This document shows, piece by piece, positions 57,767 to 64,000 of a stretch of DNA of 64,000 nt. This DNA is from Pegoplata infirma (taxonomy: Eukaryota > Arthropoda > Insecta > Diptera > Anthomyiidae), in assembly GCA_963921195.1 (NCBI GenBank), contig OY992536.1, positions 242,022,023 to 242,086,022 of the forward strand, read 5' to 3'. Made by a program: the position numbers and the translations under genes. The number at the start of each line of letters is the position of its first letter. Positions within the stretch are counted from its first letter, which is position 1. The notes under the pieces were generated by a model, which saw only the letters and a list, made by a program, of their open reading frames with translations, searched no databases and was not told where the DNA came from.

Positions 57767-57968
57767 TAGGCGCCCCAGTAGGCTAGTTGGTAGCGTGCTA
57801 GCCTATGAGTCTGGGGGTCGTGGGTTCGATTCCCACCAGAGGCCTTGGTCTGTTTCGCTACAACGAGACGAAGGTCATTGTTACCAGTTCTCGGTTAGGT
57901 AAAATTAGTATATGATTTGTAATTATATGGTAATTCTTAATAAAATAAAAAAAAAAAAAATAAAAAAA
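57767..57968 (+). mobile_element. tRNA-derived SINE, copy 2
   Basis: Same family as 21447-21672: GTAGGCTAGTTGGTAGCGTG, perfect B box GGTTCGATTCC (57823-57833), GTTTCGCTACAACGAGACGA and TTGTTACCAGTTCTCGG, ending in an A-rich tail. It is flanked by a perfect 13-bp duplication TTATTTTCCAAAA (57754-57766, 57969-57981). Confidence 0.9.
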
Positions 57969-58214
57969 TTATTTTCCAAAAGTATAACATATGAGCTTTT
58001 CGGAAGCCAATGTGGCCAAATCCCGCCCACAATATTTCGAGTAAATCGTTGTTAAAGTTTAAAGGTTTTCCAAAATTCCCTGTTAAATATTTATTGAAAA
58101 TCTCATGAAAAATTAACTTAACAATGCTAAATCTCTTTTTATACCAAATTTCTAATTGAAACGATTGCAAGTTTCAACAAAAAATAGCGGTTTTTCATCT
58201 TGTTCTGATGAAAA

Positions 58215-61200
58215 AAAAAAAAAATAAATGATTTTTTTTAAGTCAATTTTATATTTTTATCTTATTTTGGTTTGCTTTAAGATTTAGAAAAAAATAAACA
58301 AAAATTCTAAATAAAATTTCTCTCGCGAAAAATTGATTTTTTAATGTTTTTTGGTCACTTTGGCCTCGGAAAAAATTGAAAAATTCTTCAGAGAAAAAAA
58401 TATTTTTTTTTTAAATTAATTTTATATTTATTTTTAACTTATTTTGGTTTGGTTTAAGATTTGGAAAAAAATAAAAAAAAAAATCTAAAAAAAAATTTTC
58501 ATACGAAAAATCAATTTTTTAATGTTTTTGGTCACTTTGGACTCGGAAAAAATTTAAAAATTCTTCAGAGAAAAAACTATTTTTTTTTTTTAAGTTAATT
58601 TTGTATTTTTAACGTATTTTGGTTTGCATTAAGATTTAGAAAAAAATAAAAAAAAATTCTAAAAAAAAATTTTCATACGAAAAATCGATTTTTTAATGTT
58701 TTTTGGTCACTTTGGCCTCGGAAAAAATTGAAAAATTCTTCAGAGAAAAAATTATTTTTTTTTTTAAGTTAATTTCATATTTTTAGCGTATTTTGGTTTG
58801 CATTAAGATTTAGAAAAAAATAAAAAAAAATTTTCATACGAAAAATCGATTTTTTTAATGTTTTTTGGTCACTTTGGCCTCGAAAAAAATTGAAAAATTC
58901 TTCAGAGAAAAAATTATTTTTTTTTAATTTAATTTTATTTTTTTAACGTATTTTAATTTGCTTTAAGATTTAGCAAAAAATAAAAAAAAAAAATCTGAAA
59001 AAAATTTCTCACACGAAAAATCGATTTTTTAATGTTTTTTTGTCACTTTGGCCTCGGAAAAAATTGAAAAATTCTTCAGAGAAAAAATTATTTTTTTTTA
59101 AGTTAATTTCATATTTTTAACGTATTTTGTTTTCCATTAAGATTTAGAAAAAAATAAAAAAAAAAAATTCTAAAAAAAAAATTCATACGAAAAATCGATT
59201 TTTTAAAGTTTTTTGGTCACTTTGTCCCGGAAAAAATTCAAAAATTCTTCAGAGAAAAAAATTTTTTTTTTTTTAAGTTAATTTTATATTTTTAACGTAT
59301 TTTAATTTGCATTAAGATTTAGAAAAAAATAAAAAAAAAAATTCTAAAAAAAATTTTTCATACGAAAAATCGAAAAATTGAAAAATAAAAAAAAAATTCT
59401 AAAAAAAAATTTCATACGAAAAATCGTTTTTTAATGTTTTTTGGTCACTTTGGCCTCGGAAAAAATTGAAAAATTCTTCAGAGAAAAAATTATTTTTTAT
59501 TAGTTAATTTTATATATTTAACGTATTTTGGTTTGCATTAAGATTTAGAAAAAAATAAAAAAAAAATCCAAAAAAAAATTTTGCATACGAAAAATCGATT
59601 TTTTTAATGTTTTTTGGTCACTCGAAAAAAATTGAAAAATTCTTCAGAGAAAAAATTATTTTTTTTTAAGTTAATTTTATGTTTTTAACGTATTTTAATT
59701 TGCTTTAAGATTTCGCAAAAAATAAAAAAAAAAAAAAAAAAATTTCTCACACGAAAAATCGATTTTTAAATGTTTTTTTTGTCACTTTGGCCTCGGAAAA
59801 ATTCTTCAGAGAAAAAATTATTTTTTTAAGTTAATTTCATATTTTTAACGTATTTTGTTTTCCATTAAGATTTAGAAAAAAATAAAAAAAAAATTCTAAA
59901 AAAAAATTTCATACGAAAAATCGATTTTTTAAAGTTTTTTGGTCACTTTGTCCTCGGAACAAATTGAAAAATTCTTCAGAGAAAAATTTTTTTTTTTTTT
60001 TAAGTTAATTTTATATTTTTAACGTATTTTAATTTGCATTAAGATTTAGAAAAAAATAAAAAAAAAAATTCTAAAAAAATTTTTCATACGAAAAATCGAT
60101 TTTTTTAATGTTTTTTGGACTTTGGCCTCGAAAAAAATTGAAAAATTCTTCAGAGAAAAATTATTTTTTTTTTAAGTTAATTTTATATTTTAAATGTATT
60201 TTGGTTTGCATTAAGATTTAGAAAAAAATAAAAAAAAAATTCTAAAAAAAATTTTGCATACGAAAAATCGATTTTTTAATGTTTTTTGGTCACTTTGGCC
60301 TCGGAAAAAATTGAAAAATTCTTCAGAGAAAAAATTATTTTTTTTAAGTTAATTTTATATATTAACGTATTTTGGATTTCTTTAAGATTTAGAAAAAAAT
60401 AAAAAAAAAAATTCAAAAAAAAAATTTTCATACGAAAAATCGATTTTTTAATGTTTTTTGGTCACTTTGGCTCGGAAAAAATTGAAAAATTCTTCAGAGA
60501 AAAAATTATTTTTTTTTTAAGTTAATTTTATATTTTTAACGTATTTTGGTTTGCATTAAGATTTAGAAAAAAATAAAAAAAAAATTCTAAAAAAAATTTT
60601 GCATACGAAAAATCGATTTTTAATGTTTTTTGGTCACTTTGGCATCGGAAAAAATTGAAAAATTCTTCAGAGAAAAAATTATTTTTTTTAAGTTAATTTT
60701 ATATATTTAACGTATTTTGGTTTGCTTTAAGATTTAGAAAAAAATAAAAAAAAAATTCTAAAAAAAAATTTTCATACGAAAAATCGATTTTTTAATGTTT
60801 TTTGGTCACTTTGGCCTCGGAAAAAATTGAAAAATTCTTCAGAGAAAAAATTATTTTTTTTTTTAAGTTAATTTCATATTTTTAACGTATTTTGGTTTGC
60901 ATTAAGATTTAGAAAAAAATAAAAAAAAATTTCATACGAAAAATCGATTTTTTTAAAGTTTTTTGGTCACTTTGGCCTCGGAAAAAATTGAAAAATTCTT
61001 CAGAGAAAAAATTATTTTTTTTTTTAAGTTAATTTTAATTTTTTAACGTATTTTAATTTGCTTTAAGATTTAGAAAAAAATAAAAAAAAAATCTGAAAAA
61101 AAATTCTCACACGAAAAATCGAAATTCTAATGTTTTTTTAGAAAACAATAAAAAAAAATTTCTAAAAAAAAAATTTCATACGAAAAATCGATTTTTTAAA

Positions 61201-61365
61201 GTTTTTTGGTCACTTGGCCTCGTAAAAAATTGAAAAATTTTTCAGAGAAAAAATTATTTTTTTTAAGTTAATTTTATATTTTTAACGTATTTTAATTTGC
61301 ATTAAGATTTAGAAAAAAATAAAAAAAAAATCTAAAAAAAAATTTCATACGAAAAATCGATTTTT
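58215..61365 (+). repeat. Forward satellite array, about 17 units
   Basis: Each unit contains GTCACTTTGGCCTCGGAAAA, GAAAAATTCTTCAGAGAAAA, AAGTTAATTTTATATTTTTA, ACGTATTTTGGTTTGCATTA, AGATTTAGAAAAAAATAAAA and CATACGAAAAATCGATTTTT. Counting CTTCAGAGAAAA gives about 17 units at 160-178-bp spacing. Units near 59350 and 61130 contain small internal duplications or deletions. Confidence 0.9.
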
Positions 61366-63560
61366 TAAATTAACTTAAAAAAAAATAATTTTTTCTCTGA
61401 AGAATTTTTCAATTTTTTCCGAGGCCAAAGTGACCAAAAAACATTAAAAAATCGATTTTTCGTATGAAAAATTTTTTTTAGAAATTTTTTTTTATTTTTT
61501 TTCTAAATCTTAATGCAAACCAAAATATGTTAAAAATATGAAATTAACTTAAAAAAAAAAATAATTTTTTCTCTGAAGAATTTTTCAATTTTTTCCGAGG
61601 CCAAAGTGACCAAAAAACATTAAAAAATCGATTTTTCGTGTGAGAAATTTTTTTCAGATTTTTTTTTTTTTTGTTTTCTAAATCTTAATGCAAATTAAAA
61701 TACGCTAAAAAAATAAAATTAACTTAAAAAAAAATATTTTTTTCTCTGAAGAATTTTTAAATTTTTTCCAAGGCCAAAGTGACCAAAAAACTTTAAAAAA
61801 TCGATTTTTCGTATGAAAAATTTTTTTAGAATTTTTTTTTTATTTTTTTCTAAATCTTAAAGCAAATTAAAATACGTTAAAAAAATAAAATTAACTTAAA
61901 AAAAACAATTTTTTCTCTGAAGAATTTTTCAATTTTTTCCGAGGCCAAGTGACCAAAAAACTTTAAAAAATCGATTTTTCGTATGAAATTTTTTGTTTAG
62001 AAATTTTTTTTTATTGTTTTCTAAATCTTAATGCAAACCAAAATACGTTAAAAATATGAAATTAACTTAAAAAAAAACAATTTTTTCTCTGAAGAATTAT
62101 TAAATTTTTTCCGAGGCCAAAGTGACAAAAAAACATTAAAAAATCGATTTTTCGTATGAAAATTTTTTTTTTGAATTTTTTTTTATTTTTTTCTAAATCT
62201 TAATGCAAACCAAAATACGTTAAAAATATAAAATTAACTTAAAAAACAAATAATTTTTTCTCTGAAGAATTTTTCAATTTTTTCCGAGGCCAAAGTGACC
62301 AAAAAACATTAAAAAATCGATTTTTCGTATGCAAAATTTTTTTTAGAATTTTTTTTTTATTTTTTCTAAATCTTAATGCAACCCAAAATACGTTAAAAAT
62401 ATAAAATTAACTTAAAAAAAAATAATTTTTTCTCTGAAGAATTTTTCAATTTTTTCCGAGGCCAAAGTGACCAAAAAACATTAAAAAATCGATTTTTCGT
62501 ATGATTTTTTTTTTTTTAGAATTTTTTTTTTATTTTTTTCTAAATCTTAATGCAAACCAAAATACGTTAAAAATATAAAATTAACTTAAAAAAAAATAAT
62601 TTTTTCTCTGAAGAATTTTTCAATTTTTTCCGAGGCCAAAGTGATCAAAAAACATTAAAAAATCGATTTTTCGTATGAAAAATTTTTTTAAAATTTTTTT
62701 TTTTTATTTTTTTCTAAATCATAATGCAAACCAAAATACGTTAAAAACATAAAATTAACTTAAAAAAAAAAAAATAATTTTTTCTCTGAAGAATTGTTCA
62801 ATTTTTTCCGAGGCCAAAGTGACCAAAAAAACATTAAAAAATCGATTTTTTGTTAGAAAAATTTTTTTTAGAATTTTTTTTTATTTTTTTCTAAATCTTA
62901 AACCAAACCAAAATACGTTAAAAATATAAAATTAGCTTTAAAACAATAATTTTTTCTCTGAAGAATTTTTTAATTTTTTTCGAGGCCAAAGTGACCAAAA
63001 AAACATTAAAAAATCGATTTTTCGTGTGAGAAATTTTTTTTAGATTTTTTTTTTTTATTTTTTTCTAAATCCTAAAGCAAATTAAAATACGTTAAAAAAT
63101 AAAATTAACTTAAAAAAAAAATTCTCTGAAGAATTTTTCAATTTTTTCCGAGGCCAAAGTGACCAAAACAACATTAAAAAATCGATTATTCGTATGAAAA
63201 TTTTTTTTTAGAATTTTTTTTTTTATTTTTTTCTAAATCTTAATGCAAACCAAAATACGCTAAAAATATAAAATTAACTTAAAAAAAAAAATAATTTTTT
63301 CTCTGAAGAATTTTTTAATTTTTTCCGAGGCCAAAGTGACCAAAAAACAATAAAAAATCGATTTTTCGTATGAAATTTTTTTTTAGAATTTTTTTTTTTT
63401 TTAATTTTTTTCTAAATCTTAAAGCAAACCATAATACGTTAAAAATATAAAATTAATTTAAAAAAAAAAAAAAATTGTCTCTGAAGAATTTTTCAATTTT
63501 TTTCCGAGTCCATTAAAAACTAGATTTTTGTAAGAAAATTTTCCTACAGAATTTTTATAT
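61366..63560 (-). repeat. Reverse satellite array, about 13 units
   Basis: The same unit in opposite orientation: AATTTTTTCTCTGAAGAATT, CCGAGGCCAAAGTGACCAAA, AATCGATTTTTCGTATGAAA. About 13 TCTCTGAAGAAT anchors. The last units before 63560 diverge and lose the CGATTTTTCG block. Confidence 0.9.
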
Positions 63561-63934
63561 TTTTTTTTATCTTAAAGCAAACAAAAAGAAGATAAAAACA
63601 GTAAATATATATATATATTTTTTTTTTTTTCAATGAACTTTTTTTAAATGGTCATAAAAAAGCTGGAGTTGAACTTTTTGGCTTCGGAAATTTTTGAAAT
63701 TTTTTTCCGTAGCAAAATTAATTTTGTTTTTTTAGTGGTGTTAACTTAAATTAAACGAAATGATGATTCGCACATACAAACTTAGTGTTGAATTACATAT
63801 TTTAAAACAATAAAATCAAAAAAATTTTTTTGGGATTTGGCCAGACTGGCTTCCGAAAAGCTCATATATTCCATATATTAAAATTTTTGCAAAATTTTTA
63901 TTTAAAAAAAAAAAAAGTTGTTTTACTTAAAAAA

Positions 63935-64000
63935 ATGGCTGCGAATTTTGTACTCTTGCCCAAAACATTAAATCATGATAATATTTTGCGGAAGATTTGT
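63935..64000 (+). repeat. Start of another family C copy at the window edge
   Basis: GGCTGCGAATTTTGTACTCT and GCCCAAAACATTAAATCATG match 14170-14235. It continues beyond the window. Confidence 0.7.

Larger units (their letters stand above)
57991..63865. mobile_element. 5.9-kb foldback element built from inverted satellite arrays
   Basis: The ends carry an imperfect ~32-bp inverted repeat: GAGCTTTTCGGAAGCC then TGGCCAAATCCC at 57993-58024, mirrored at 63832-63863. Almost everything between is a tandem repeat of about 160-178 bp that runs forward to about 61365 and then in reverse. No reading frame is maintained. The direction switch is abrupt (see array entries). The unbroken structure suggests either a foldback transposon with expanded arms or a satellite array captured between TIRs. 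Confidence 0.8.

Overview
The window reads as intronic DNA of a fly (Diptera, probably a calyptrate with a large genome). It is very AT-rich, has no bacterial-type gene packing, and most long open frames are chance or low-complexity. The only host coding sequence I can support is two exons on the + strand (8201-8415 and 33558-33693). Spliced, they encode one immunoglobulin domain of the Beaten path (Beat) family of insect neuronal guidance proteins. The exons carry good splice sites, join in phase 0 and are separated by a 25.1-kb intron. More than 8.2 kb of intron lies upstream and more than 30.3 kb downstream, so the gene begins and ends outside the window.

Most of the rest is transposon-derived and deeply nested. 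Several elements can be delimited to the base from terminal inverted repeats (TIRs) and target-site duplications (TSDs). These are an 8.9-kb composite hAT element (21244-30137, 8-bp TSD); three smaller hAT-type elements (4928-5767, 47464-47983, 50454-51102); three ~487-bp MITEs of one TA-target family (1793-2279, 19294-19779, 37099-37585); two copies of a tRNA-derived SINE with TSDs (21447-21672, 57767-57968); two head-to-tail Helitron-like elements (24425-28185); and a 2.1-kb foldback with a 9-bp TSD resembling a Mutator-like element (15754-17878). A decayed RNase H-bearing LINE lies on the minus strand (30819-32575).

Layout: 1-8200 is intron with MITEs, a hAT and mixed repeats; 8201-8415 is a Beat exon; 8681-13151 holds foldbacks and TIR elements; 13750-18113 holds dispersed repeats, a GATGAAAA array and the Mutator-like foldback; 18200-20912 is a tRNA-like repeat and a three-level nest; 21244-30137 is the composite hAT; 30385-32880 is a LINE fragment inside foldback arms; 33558-33693 is the second Beat exon; 34050-38640 holds dispersed repeats and two MITEs; 38660-40600 and 48000-49900 are mostly quiet intron; 41553-47983 is a cluster of inverted-repeat elements; 50050-56000 holds further repeats; 57767-63865 is a SINE followed by a 5.9-kb foldback built from a ~170-bp satellite that runs forward and then reverses.

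The unifying oddity is the density of long inverted repeats within transcribed introns. The primary transcript would be expected to form many long hairpins. No complete transposase or replicase is visible, so these elements would have to be mobilised in trans.
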